Shown piece after piece: positions 34,464-42,606 of a DNA stretch of 64,000 nt. Made by a program: the position numbers and the translations under genes. The notes beneath the pieces were generated by a model. The model worked only from the letters and a program-made list of their open reading frames with translations, ran no database searches and was not told the origin of the DNA. Numbering within the stretch: the first letter of the stretch is position 1; each line of letters starts with the position of its first letter. This DNA comes from Phycisphaeraceae bacterium. Lineage in GTDB: Bacteria > Planctomycetota > Phycisphaerae > Phycisphaerales > UBA1924. Location: positions 3,010,928-3,074,927 of the forward strand of contig JAHBXH010000001.1 of assembly GCA_019636555.1 (NCBI GenBank), in the 5' to 3' direction.

Positions 34464-34706
34464 ATGAAACCAGACGGTTTTCAAATGGAGATCGAGAAAA
34501 CGGTCGGATCATCGCCTGAGCGCGCGACCATCAAGGCCGCAGAGCTAAAGCGACGGCTCGAATCGGTCCCGGATGACTGGGACGTACTTTTTGCCGACGG
34601 GCTTGAGTTCTTTCGGTTCAAGCGGCGTGGTGAAACGCTCATACAGATCGAGTTCAACCAAAATGTCTTCAAGGACGAGCATGGGAAGTGGCATGTTCAG
34701 TATTGA
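34464..34706 (+). CDS. Small hypothetical protein after the SIR2-like gene
   Basis: An 80-residue soluble protein (MKPDGFQMEIEKTVGSSPER at the start) with a C-terminal beta hairpin pattern (LEFFRFKRRGETLIQIEF). No domain recognised. It starts 9 bp after the SIR2-like stop with AAGG in front, so it is likely co-translated and could be a regulator or partner. Confidence 0.65.
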   Translation: MKPDGFQMEIEKTVGSSPERATIKAAELKRRLESVPDDWDVLFADGLEFFRFKRRGETLIQIEFNQNVFKDEHGKWHVQY

Positions 34707-35018
34707 CTCGGAGTCACCGTGCAAGGGATTTGTCAGTTAGTGCTGGAAAACATCCGCTCAACGGTTAATCCCGGAAACGGATAGAATTTTGTCGTGGACT
34801 TTCGTCTAAACACTACCAAGGCGGTGCAGGCGGCATCATGCCGCGTAGGTGTAAACGGGCGGTCGCTTAAGAGCCGGAGAATTAGATCATGTCGCAAATC
34901 TCTGGTGCTGGAACTCCGCCACCAAGCCCCGCATTGACGCCAACCTCCTCACCGCCGACATTCATGTGGCGATAGGGATAGGCAGGAATGGGCCGACGAA
35001 CGCCGACACATCGAAACA

Positions 35019-35360
35019 GTGCTCATTCAGCGATTCAATTTCTTCATCGTGTTCTTCGGCGTAATTTTGGTTGGTGCCGCTACCACTTCGGAAAAACCCA
35101 TTCGGTGCGTATTGCTTGCCGCGGGTCTCATTGTGACTCTCCAGATCGCGGCCACGCTACGGCGTGCTCAGCAGAAATTTGAAATCGCCTTTGACCATTT
35201 GAAAGCGTTTGGCGATCACGCTGCAGGCCTTTCGGAGAACGAAGTTGGCAGAAAAGGCAGCAAACGCGGTTGGATTAGCGGGTTGATTCCTTGGACATGC
35301 ATTGCGATTTTGGCGGTATGGCTTGCATTCGAGATACGGCCGTTCATCTGCAAGGCCTGA
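35019..35360 (+). CDS. Small two-TM protein, 5' end probably frameshifted
   Basis: From GTG 35019 the frame gives 113 residues with helices at NFFIVFFGVILVGA, RCVLLAAGLIVTLQIAA and SGLIPWTCIAILAVWLAF. The same frame reads well upstream to about 34962 (RQEWADERRHIETVLIQRF) with no start codon, while another frame starts with ATG 34889 (MSQISGAGTPPPSP) and stops at 34975. The two look like halves of one gene broken by a frameshift near 34965-34980, where GATAGG is duplicated. Confidence 0.5.
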   Translation: MLIQRFNFFIVFFGVILVGAATTSEKPIRCVLLAAGLIVTLQIAATLRRAQQKFEIAFDHLKAFGDHAAGLSENEVGRKGSKRGWISGLIPWTCIAILAVWLAFEIRPFICKA

Positions 35361-35439
35361 TTTGTGATCGAAAGTTGCCTGCGGCGGGTTATTTCCTTTG
35401 ACGAGAAAGGCTTGATCTTCGGTCGTTTTCTGTTATACC

Positions 35440-35742
35440 ATGACAATGATAAGTGGATCACAAAACACAAGACTTGATTTTCAATTCCTAGTGATAGCTT
35501 CCCAAAGGTGCGATAGCGAGGACTGCGTCTGGGCCATATTTTCTGACCTCGTATGCTTACAAGTCGGCGACGGCCCAATGCCTTATTCTGTTGCAGCGGT
35601 TTTCAACGAAAAAACTCTCAACGATTACCGTCCGAAGAGTTTCCTGTGGCGACACACCGCGGATGTCGAAACGGGAATTCAGGAGTTTGTGTCGGCTTAT
35701 CAGCCCGTACAGGGCATTCGTAGATGGAATTCACCGGCGTAG
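35440..35742 (+). CDS. Small hypothetical protein
   Basis: A 100-residue frame beginning MTMISGSQNTRLDFQFLVIA. It has a plausible coding pattern and an A/T-shifted composition but no domain and no clear ribosome site. A frame on the opposite strand overlaps its last 125 bp. Confidence 0.35.
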   Translation: MTMISGSQNTRLDFQFLVIASQRCDSEDCVWAIFSDLVCLQVGDGPMPYSVAAVFNEKTLNDYRPKSFLWRHTADVETGIQEFVSAYQPVQGIRRWNSPA

Positions 35743-36069
35743 CAGAGTAAAGACCACCACCCAGAGTAAATCGAAATCGATCGGTACGCGTGAGAACAAG
35801 AACGCCGTTGTCCACTACGCGCACTCGGATCGAATCACCATTTGAGCATTGCAGGTCAGCATCGCGGACCAGTCCCGGTATACCGACAGCGTGCATGGCA
35901 TATCCCAGCACGTTCCATCGAAAACATCGCCATAGGTGGTACCCGGTCCAAGCGAAGTTTTGGAGAGATTTGAGCATGTCAATTATATTCGACTAACGTG
36001 GCGAATGACGCGAAACCCACTCACAAAGAGCATCACGAAATCGCCCGAATCAGGCTGTCGTAGGTCGAT

Positions 36070-36816
36070 TTGGGATTGGCGCCGCACGCCTGGCACATCG
36101 ACACCGCCATCCACTACAACACCGCGTTCAAGTACATGGAGAGTCCAAGCGTGACTCCCGTGCTGATGTCGCTGATTGAGCGGTCCGCAGCTCCGCTGAA
36201 CGTGGTTGAGTACCAGTTCGCCGTAGATGCGACCGGCTTTGCGTTCTGCCGCTTTGATCGCTGGTACGAGGAAAAATACGGGGCCATCAAGTCGAAGAAG
36301 CAGTGGCTGAAAGCTCACTTGGCGTGCGGAACGATGACGAACATCGTGACCGCGGCGAAGGTGACGGAAAGCAACAGGAACGACGGCCCGGAACTGCCTG
36401 GATTGGTCCAGAGGACGGCTGACAACTTTGTCCTTGAAGAAGTCTCCGCCGACAAGGGATACGCCGGCGTCTTCAACCACAACGCGATCGAGGATCTTGG
36501 GGCGAAGTCGTACATCATGTTTAAGGCGGGAGCGACCGGCGCCGTAGGTGGCGCGTACGGGAAGATGTTCCACTACTTCTCGCTGAACAAGGAGGAGTTT
36601 CTCCGCCACTACCACCGTCGCTCGAATGTCGAATCGACGGTGATGATGATTAAGACGAAGTTCGGCGATTCGGTACGCAGCAAGTCCAAGGAAGCGGCGA
36701 CGAACGAGATCCTCTGCAAGATCCTGGCGCACAACATCTGCTGCCTGATCTCGGCGATGTTCGAGCTGGAGCTGACGATTGACCTGGGGAAGAGGGAGTG
36801 GGCGAGGACGGCGTGA
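36070..36816 (+). pseudogene. Transposase (DDE, IS5/IS1182-like) lacking its N-terminus
   Basis: The frame encodes the C-terminal 245 residues of a DDE transposase: FAVDATGFAFCRFDRWYEEK (first D), VSADKGYAGVFNHNAIEDLG (second D) and HYHRRSNVESTVMMIKTKFG (the E with Y..R...E). A full protein of this type would have about 120-200 more residues before IHYNTAFKYMES, and these are absent; no start codon fits. No terminal inverted repeats were found. It is a remnant, not an active element. Confidence 0.8.
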
Positions 36817-36824
36817 TACGCCGG

Positions 36825-37088
36825 TCATTCCTCTCGTTTAATAAAGACGTCAAGTATGACGATTGAATCGTTTCCTGGATTTCTGATCTTGTAGTAAAAG
36901 GCGAGGCGTAAATTTCCGCGAGCAAGAAGGTAAACGTCGGGAACATCAGGCCGAGGTTGCGCTTTCGCGGCATTCGTAATTGGCTCGTACTGGAGACGAT
37001 CGAGTAATCGCAAGAACTGATCGCGATCTGGCGGACTCATGTCTCGGATCTTCTGGCTCGCCTCAGATACTAGCTGTATCTCGTTCAT
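36825..37088 (-). CDS. RelE/ParE-like small protein
   Basis: An 87-residue protein (MNEIQLVSEASQKIRD at the start) whose second half VYLLARGNLRLAFYYKIR ... SIVILDVFIKRE resembles the beta sheet and final basic residues of RelE/ParE toxins. The start at 37088 has GAGGAG in front and overlaps the stop of the upstream coiled-coil gene by 4 bp. A toxin role is an inference. Confidence 0.55.
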   Translation of the reverse strand: MNEIQLVSEASQKIRDMSPPDRDQFLRLLDRLQYEPITNAAKAQPRPDVPDVYLLARGNLRLAFYYKIRNPGNDSIVILDVFIKREE

Positions 37089-37531
37089 TTGCGACTCCTC
37101 TTCAACGTTAAGAGGCTCGCCACCCCCTCCAAATTGCCCACTTCGATCATGGTCTTTTCGAGGTTGTTGTAGGCCGTACCCAGACTGGCCTCGCTTGAAG
37201 CCAATTCGTGATATGCCGAAAGCTGGTCTTTCAGACCTACCAAGTCCTTCTGGAGACTCTCTATCGACTCGCGTTGATGAGCTATATCTTTCTCTCGGGC
37301 TCGAAGTGCTTCTTCTATTCCGATCTGCTTTACCTGCTCTCGTGTCTTGCGAATCTGTATGATCGAACTCGCGACAAGCACCAATACGACAATCCCCGCA
37401 CCTACGCCAAAGGATGCCCAACCCTGATCGAATCGACTGGCCGCAACTCCACAGGAGATGCTTCCAACCATGCCCAAAAAAGTGACCAGCGTGATTTTGC
37501 CCGCATCGGTCAATCGATAACGACTGTCCAT
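37085..37531 (-). CDS. Membrane-anchored coiled-coil protein
   Basis: From ATG 37531: 148 residues with two membrane helices (ITLVTFLGMVGSISCG, FGVGAGIVVLVLVASSII) and a C-terminal coiled coil of about 90 residues rich in Lys, Glu and Leu. The frame extends upstream to 37633 but through the TGCCCAYAAA repeat. It overlaps the RelE-like gene by 4 bp, so the two are a translationally coupled pair. It does not resemble a known antitoxin. Confidence 0.6.
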   Translation of the reverse strand: MDSRYRLTDAGKITLVTFLGMVGSISCGVAASRFDQGWASFGVGAGIVVLVLVASSIIQIRKTREQVKQIGIEEALRAREKDIAHQRESIESLQKDLVGLKDQLSAYHELASSEASLGTAYNNLEKTMIEVGNLEGVASLLTLKRSRK

Positions 37532-37597
37532 CGTTCTCCAAGATAACGGGTTCAATCGCGACTTGCGTTCCGCCGTCCATTTCGCCGCTCCGGTGTC

Positions 37598-37638
37598 TGC
37601 CCATAAATTGCGACGCCGTGGGAGTCTGCCCACAAATT
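37598..37638 (+). repeat. TGCCCAYAAATT motifs, right side
   Basis: Two copies, 37598-37609 and 37627-37638, each preceded by GTC or GTCTC-like sequence, in the same orientation as the four at 33130-33223. They lie upstream of the coiled-coil/RelE-like pair. Confidence 0.6.
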
Positions 37639-37743
37639 CGCCGTAATGCCTTTTAATTCAAGTGGTTGTGTCATTTTAGAGGCAAAGCCCAAAATACCAA
37701 ACAAACACCTTGCAATTCATTCGCTTCATGGTAAACTACCTCC

Positions 37744-38592
37744 ATGCCCGAGTGCCAACTCAATCCCCCGATGGTCGATCGCCTCCAGGCCCAGACGCGG
37801 CCGTTCGTCCCGCCGAACACGGTGAATTTCCTCAACGATGTCTGCCGGCCCGAGCTCTCGCTCGCCGATCTCGCGCGCATGTACAGCACCACCGTCGATG
37901 CTATTTCCGTCTGGCTCTCCCGCCCCGACGTCGTGCAGCGCCTCGCCGAGATCCGTTCCGCTTCCGCCCAGCGCGCGGGCTTCATCGCCGGGATGCACCT
38001 CCCCCACTACGCGCATTCCCTCGCCACTTCGCTCGAGCAGGCCGTCACCGAATCCAAGTTCCTCCGTCACCTCACCCTCACGCTCGAATCCAACACGCTC
38101 CGCGTTCGCTACCGCGAAAACATCCGCAAGACCGTTGCGCTCCTCGCCAACATCGCCCGCTTCGAACGCTCCGCAAAGCGCTGGTCCGCGCCGAAGTCTC
38201 CAAAGCCAACCTCTCCGCCTTCGAATCCGCCGCGTTCAGGCCCACCCGGCAAGTCTCCGCGCAACATCGATTCGCGTGCGCAGCACCGAGACACAAACAA
38301 GCAACAAGGCCGGCAGCGTCACGCCAACTCCGCCGAACAACCAGCCGATTCCGTTCGCCCCGACGCGGGATCCAATCGCCGCGCAGCATCAATCGCCCCG
38401 CCACGCCGCGTTCCCGCAGATTCCAGCAGACGCGCTTCCCGCGCGCCGCACCATTCAACCACGACTTCGCGCAAAGGCGCCCAAAGCAGCTTCGCCTCCT
38501 CATCAACCCGCAGCATCAACAAAGAACTTCGCGGCACGCGCAAGGCCCCGCCCGCCCGTTCAACCCGCGCACTCCACGGACCCGCGCCCTGA
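37744..38592 (+). CDS. Hypothetical protein with HTH-like N-terminus and disordered tail
   Basis: A 282-residue frame. Residues 25-75 (VNFLNDVCRPELSLADLARM and the helix pair after it) look like a helix-turn-helix, residues 75-145 are helical, and the last 140 residues are Pro/Ser/Arg/Ala-rich and probably disordered. No strong ribosome site precedes the ATG. It has C-rich codon use, marking return to native sequence. Confidence 0.55.
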   Translation: MPECQLNPPMVDRLQAQTRPFVPPNTVNFLNDVCRPELSLADLARMYSTTVDAISVWLSRPDVVQRLAEIRSASAQRAGFIAGMHLPHYAHSLATSLEQAVTESKFLRHLTLTLESNTLRVRYRENIRKTVALLANIARFERSAKRWSAPKSPKPTSPPSNPPRSGPPGKSPRNIDSRAQHRDTNKQQGRQRHANSAEQPADSVRPDAGSNRRAASIAPPRRVPADSSRRASRAPHHSTTTSRKGAQSSFASSSTRSINKELRGTRKAPPARSTRALHGPAP

Positions 38593-38827
38593 TGCAAAAA
38601 GCAGCAGTGGTCCAAGTCCGGCCGCTGCGCCGCTGCAAGGCCCCCGATGAATTCGATTTTTCGGCAATTCGCCGCGCGTGATCCGGAGGCTTTCCGCTAC
38701 CTTGTATGGGGGGTTGCGGCGGCTTTGGCCGGGTTTTCGCGAACCGGGAGGCGTTCTGGATTCGCCGAAGCTCGCTCGGGGTTGAGCGCGCGTGCCGCGG
38801 CAGGCACGGATTTCACGGGAGACTTTG

Positions 38828-39436
38828 ATGACTCGGAATAACCGAAGCGCTGGTCATTCGAGCGGCTCAGCCTGTTCGCGCATCAGCGTGCTCTTGGCTG
38901 CCGCGTCGATGTGCGCGAGCGCCTCGATTGCAGTCACTCCGACCGTCAACGGGATTCTGGATGCGACCTACGGCGCACCGCGCGCGGTGCAGACGGTGCA
39001 GACGGGGTTCGGGGATGCGGTGCCGCCGGGAGACTTGAAGGGCAGCGAGCTCGACGCGGCGTACGGCGTGATCCGCGCGGGGCGGCTTTATCTCATGTTC
39101 ACGGGAAACCTCGAGCGGAACTTCAACACGCTGGAGGTGTTCATCGACTCGCGATCGGGAGGCGAGAACATCCTGAGCAACGTGCCGCAGTACGACGGGG
39201 AGTACAACGCACCCGCGGGACCGTATCGCAGCGGCGCGATGGCGGGGATGCGCTTCGACGCGGGGTTCTTCGCGGACTATCACCTCTTTGCGCGCTGGGG
39301 ATCGCCCGGCGGCGTGGATACGCCGTTCGAGGTGACGTTTGTGAATCGCGCGGGGGGCGGATCCGCGAAAGTTCTGAGCGTGGCGCCTTCCAGCGTGCCG
39401 ATGAGCGAGCCGCGGCGGATCCCGCCTCCGGAATAG
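38828..39436 (+). pseudogene. Exported protein gene truncated at its 3' end
   Basis: A signal peptide (residues 1-35) is followed by VNGILDATYGAPRAVQTVQT and YLMFTGNLERNFNTLEVFID, a fold I associate with larger Phycisphaerae surface proteins with a C-terminal sorting signal. Here the frame ends after 202 residues without a sorting signal. The final 20 codons (from about 39376) are the antisense of a gene fragment on the other strand, so the gene appears cut at that point. Confidence 0.55.
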
Positions 39437-39552
39437 TCTGCCCAGACTTCGTTTGCCTGTTGATGAAACCGGAAGATTGTGTCGGCGTTGACCACGCCGA
39501 GCTCGGCGGTGCGGGTGACGTGCATGCGAAGACCGTCGAGCGAAATGGGCAT
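39376..39552 (-). pseudogene. N-terminal fragment of an 'N-acetylglutamate synthase'-like small protein
   Basis: The minus-strand frame from ATG 39552 contains LGVVNADTIFRFHQQANEVW and ADYSGGGIRRGSLIGTLEG, matching the start of a roughly 110-140 residue family often labelled N-acetylglutamate synthase-like ('T.F.Y.Q....W.TY.GG.I..G.L'). The expected second half is missing: past about 39376 the sequence belongs to the opposite-strand truncated gene. The frame itself stays open to 39280. Confidence 0.5.
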
Positions 39553-39604
39553 GGAAGGACAATACGAAGAAAAAAGACGGAGCAGCGGGTGCCGCAAATC
39601 CCGT

Positions 39605-40189
39605 TCAATCGCGGCGGCGGCGGGCGAGACCGAGGAGCCCGAAAGGGAGAAGCGCCATCGCGCCGGGGGAGGGGATGCGCGTGAAGGTGATGTTGTCGAA
39701 GATCGCGCCGTCGGCGTCGCTCATGAGCACCACGGAGCGGATGCCGCCGGCCTGGATTCGGAGCGTGTTCTGATAGAACCACGATGTGTTGTAGTTCCCC
39801 GTCATGTCGGTGACATAGTCGATGAGTTTGCCGTTGGCGTCGTAGGCGCGGACGCTGCCGAGAAGAGACCCCCTTTCGGTGTCGCTCATCAATACGGAGA
39901 AATTGCTGACGGCCGAATCGAACGTAATGAGAACCGGGCTTGCCCAGAGGCCGGCGGCCTTGGTGCCGAAATCGCCCTTTGCGTATGAGAACACTTCGAC
40001 CGCGGAGTGGTAGGTGCCGCTGGGGTCGACGATCGGCGTCATGGAGAAGTGAACGCCGAGGTGCGCGTACTGGTTGGTGACGCTGGTGGAAGCGGCGAGG
40101 TCTTCGAAGTCGATCTTCACGATTTCCGCCTGAGCGAGTGCGCCGCCGAGTACGAGCGAAAGTACACCGAGTACGAGCTTGCAATTCAT
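39605..40189 (-). CDS. Exported protein with PxPG-type sorting signal
   Basis: A 194-residue protein: signal peptide MNCKLVLGVLSLVLGGALAQ, a beta-sandwich-like body (IDFEDLAASTSVTNQYAHLG is typical of PEP-CTERM-associated carbohydrate-binding-like proteins), and C-terminal IPSPGAMALLPFGLLGLA then RRRRD. The function is unknown; probably surface-located after processing. Confidence 0.8.
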   Translation of the reverse strand: MNCKLVLGVLSLVLGGALAQAEIVKIDFEDLAASTSVTNQYAHLGVHFSMTPIVDPSGTYHSAVEVFSYAKGDFGTKAAGLWASPVLITFDSAVSNFSVLMSDTERGSLLGSVRAYDANGKLIDYVTDMTGNYNTSWFYQNTLRIQAGGIRSVVLMSDADGAIFDNITFTRIPSPGAMALLPFGLLGLARRRRD

Positions 40190-40398
40190 GCTTCGCTTCC
40201 CCCTCTTGAAATGTTCCGATATCTGCCGCGCCTCTCTCTGCGTGGCTATTCAAAGGTGACGCGTGCCACCCGGAATGCGACTTTGTGAGAGTCGGCGCGG
40301 ATCGGGTATTGGTTATTCGCTCGTAGTGCGCGGCACAGCCCGCGGGAACGAACGCCCGAGATTTCGAGCGGCGCTTCGACCGAAGATGAGCGCCTTCG

Positions 40399-40974
40399 TC
40401 AGATAAACAGGCTGGTCCGAGATTTCAGGGAATCGGCGAGGAACGTCGCGACACCGCCGCACTCGAGTCCGTCGAGCAGTTCGGTCTGCCGGATACCCAT
40501 GACATCGCGCGACATTTCGCAGGCGATCATGCGGACATTGAGCTCGCGCGCGAGGGCGATCATTTCTTCGAGCGAGTTGACATTCTTTGCCTTCATCATG
40601 GAACGCAGCATCTTGGCGCCGACACCGAAATAGTTCATCTTGGAGACAGGCAGGGACCTGCTCGAGCCGGGCGACATGAGCGTCATCATCTTCTGGTGAA
40701 GAGATTTGCCGGCGAGCTGGCGGTCTTTTTTCATCACGCTCAACCCCCAGAATGTGAAGAACATGCTGACCTGCTGGCCCATTGCCGCGGCACCGGTCGC
40801 GATCACGAACGAAGCCATCACGCGGTCGAGATCGCCGGAAAAGACGACGATCGACACGCGGTCTTCGGCGACCCGGCCTTCCACCTGCGCGAGCCGCGTT
40901 TCGAGATCACGGACTTTCTCGCGGAGCGTTTGCAGTTCGGCGGATTCCGTTGCGATGGTGCTCTGCGCGCTCAT
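40399..40974 (-). CDS. DsrE2-like (DsrE/F/H family) sulfur carrier protein
   Basis: A 191-residue protein with a short N-terminal coiled coil (LQTLREKVRDLETRLAQVEG), then SIVVFSGDLDRVMASFVIAT and a long loop, and IACEMSRDVMGI with a conserved Cys. This is the DsrE2 type, which partners TusA and rhodanese in persulfide transfer. It is the last gene of a three-gene sulfur operon, 12 bp after the TusA-like gene. Confidence 0.85.
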   Translation of the reverse strand: MSAQSTIATESAELQTLREKVRDLETRLAQVEGRVAEDRVSIVVFSGDLDRVMASFVIATGAAAMGQQVSMFFTFWGLSVMKKDRQLAGKSLHQKMMTLMSPGSSRSLPVSKMNYFGVGAKMLRSMMKAKNVNSLEEMIALARELNVRMIACEMSRDVMGIRQTELLDGLECGGVATFLADSLKSRTSLFI

Positions 40975-40986
40975 CGGATTTACCCC

Positions 40987-41238
40987 TTACACAGTACGTT
41001 TGATAAAGTGAACGTAGACCGTGGCTCCATCGATCGACTCGTTCTCCTGCGCGACGAGTTCGACATTCTTCGCGATCTTCGCCCACCCTTGAAAATCCGC
41101 GACCGAGCCGCGATCGGTCGCCATGACCTTGAGAATCTGGCCCGGCTCGAGCTTGCCGATCTCCTTGCGCGCGTTGACGAGCGGCATCGGGCAGTTGAGG
41201 CCGCGTGCATCGAAGACCTGGTCGAAAGTCTGACTCAT
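40987..41238 (-). CDS. TusA-family sulfurtransferase
   Basis: An 83-residue protein with the family motif DARGLNCPMPLV, whose Cys16 carries the persulfide, and a C-terminal TVYVHFIKR strand. TusA proteins relay sulfur between donor and acceptor proteins. It overlaps the upstream rhodanese-MBL gene by 4 bp. Confidence 0.92.
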   Translation of the reverse strand: MSQTFDQVFDARGLNCPMPLVNARKEIGKLEPGQILKVMATDRGSVADFQGWAKIAKNVELVAQENESIDGATVYVHFIKRTV

Positions 41239-42476
41239 GGCGTTGCTCCGGCTCGCGCCGCGTAGGCCTGCGAGAGCGCACAGACATTCTTGCCTGTTTC
41301 GAGGGCGGCGGCGGACTCCTCGTCGGCGCTCAAGAGTCCGGCGTTGACGCGCTTGATATCCACATACTCGGGGACAAAGCGGGGCAGACTCTCAACGAGG
41401 TAGCGAACGAAGCCCTCTTCCGTATCACGCTGCAAGACGACGAGTCCATCGTTCGTGCGCTTGAGTTCGTCGAGGCTTGCAACAAATCGGCCGGAGCTGT
41501 CGGCTTCGGCGAGCGAGCTGAAGTGACCGGGAAGCACTTTGATCCGGCCGTTTAGAGCGAGAAGTTTGCGGAGTGAACGCGCATGGAGCGGCGCCCAGGT
41601 CTCGGCCTTGCCGCCGAGGTCCGGACGCGCGATCGAACGGATGAAGATGCTGTCGCCGGTGAACAGGAATCTGTCGTCGAGCGCAAGAGCGATGACCCCC
41701 AGCGTGTGACCGGGAATGTGAATTGTTCGGAGTTCGCGGCTTCCGGAACGGAAGACGCGATCGTTCGCGATGTACTCGTAGTCGATCGTGGCGGGGAGCA
41801 CGTCGATCGGATGAATCGCGTCGTACGGATGAAGGTAGTACGAAGCGCGGGATCGGGCGGCCAGTTCGACGCCGCCGCTGATGTGATCGGCGTGACCGTG
41901 CGTATCGATCACCGTCTCGATCTTGAGATTCTTTTCTCGGGCCAGTTCGGTGTAGTGATGAACGTGGCGGAGCGGATCGATGACGATCGCGCTTCCACTG
42001 CTCGCGACAACGTAGCTGAGACACCCTCGCGCGGGGCGGCTGATTTGGTAGATCGAGAGATCGGGCTCTTCGACGATGGTGTGCGTCGCGTAGTACTCGC
42101 CCCATGCTTTCATGCCACCCTCGAGATTGGCGCAGGAGTAGCCGAGTCGGGTGAGCGCCTGCGCGACGTAGCTTGAGGTGTCGCCCTTGGCGCACACGGT
42201 GAGAATCTGCTTGTCGGTCGGGAGCTTCTCCTTGAGTTCTCGCTCGGCGTACGCCTCGACGGAGTCGATCATGTCGTCTTTGCCGCCGAGTTCGAGCATC
42301 TCGAAATAGGGGACATTGAACGCGGGCAACGGAGAACGGCCCTCGATGTGGAGGCGTTCGAATTCATCGCGGCTACGGACATCGATGACGAACACGTCCT
42401 GAGAGCGCTCGAGCCGATTCAGCAACTCGGCGCTCGTCACCACGGATGGAATCAATCTTTCCGCCACGGCAATCAA
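41235..42476 (-). CDS. Rhodanese-metallo-beta-lactamase fusion (persulfide dioxygenase-like)
   Basis: A 413-residue protein. Residues 10-130 form a rhodanese domain with active-site Cys95 (VCAKGDTSS) and a GGMKAW end. Residues 140-340 form an MBL hydrolase with DTHGHADHISG, IPGHTLG and FTGDSIF metal-binding motifs, of the ETHE1/glyoxalase II group. The fusion suggests oxidation of a persulfide supplied by or to TusA and DsrE2 encoded next. First gene of the operon; divergent from the P450 gene. Confidence 0.9.
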   Translation of the reverse strand: MIAVAERLIPSVVTSAELLNRLERSQDVFVIDVRSRDEFERLHIEGRSPLPAFNVPYFEMLELGGKDDMIDSVEAYAERELKEKLPTDKQILTVCAKGDTSSYVAQALTRLGYSCANLEGGMKAWGEYYATHTIVEEPDLSIYQISRPARGCLSYVVASSGSAIVIDPLRHVHHYTELAREKNLKIETVIDTHGHADHISGGVELAARSRASYYLHPYDAIHPIDVLPATIDYEYIANDRVFRSGSRELRTIHIPGHTLGVIALALDDRFLFTGDSIFIRSIARPDLGGKAETWAPLHARSLRKLLALNGRIKVLPGHFSSLAEADSSGRFVASLDELKRTNDGLVVLQRDTEEGFVRYLVESLPRFVPEYVDIKRVNAGLLSADEESAAALETGKNVCALSQAYAARAGATP

Positions 42477-42606
42477 CTCCCGAGTGAATCGCCGAACCGA
42501 GTGCGGTCGCGGCGAACGCCGGTCGGTGAAAGCTTAGTGGGGTTCGCTGCGCCTGCGCCGAAGCCCCGGGCAACGCATGGGTGAACTGCTTTCTTAGCAT
42601 TTGCGC

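Noticed and set aside
35618..35977. A 119-codon frame on the minus strand opposite the gene at 35440-35742, with a plausible beta-strand pattern in its middle
   Set aside because: It overlaps the plus-strand frame by 125 bp, shows no family motif and no clear ribosome site. Either strand could be real; I kept the plus strand at low confidence only.
38647..38841. A 64-codon frame before the truncated exported-protein gene
   Set aside because: It overlaps the next start and has no recognisable features; probably leader sequence.
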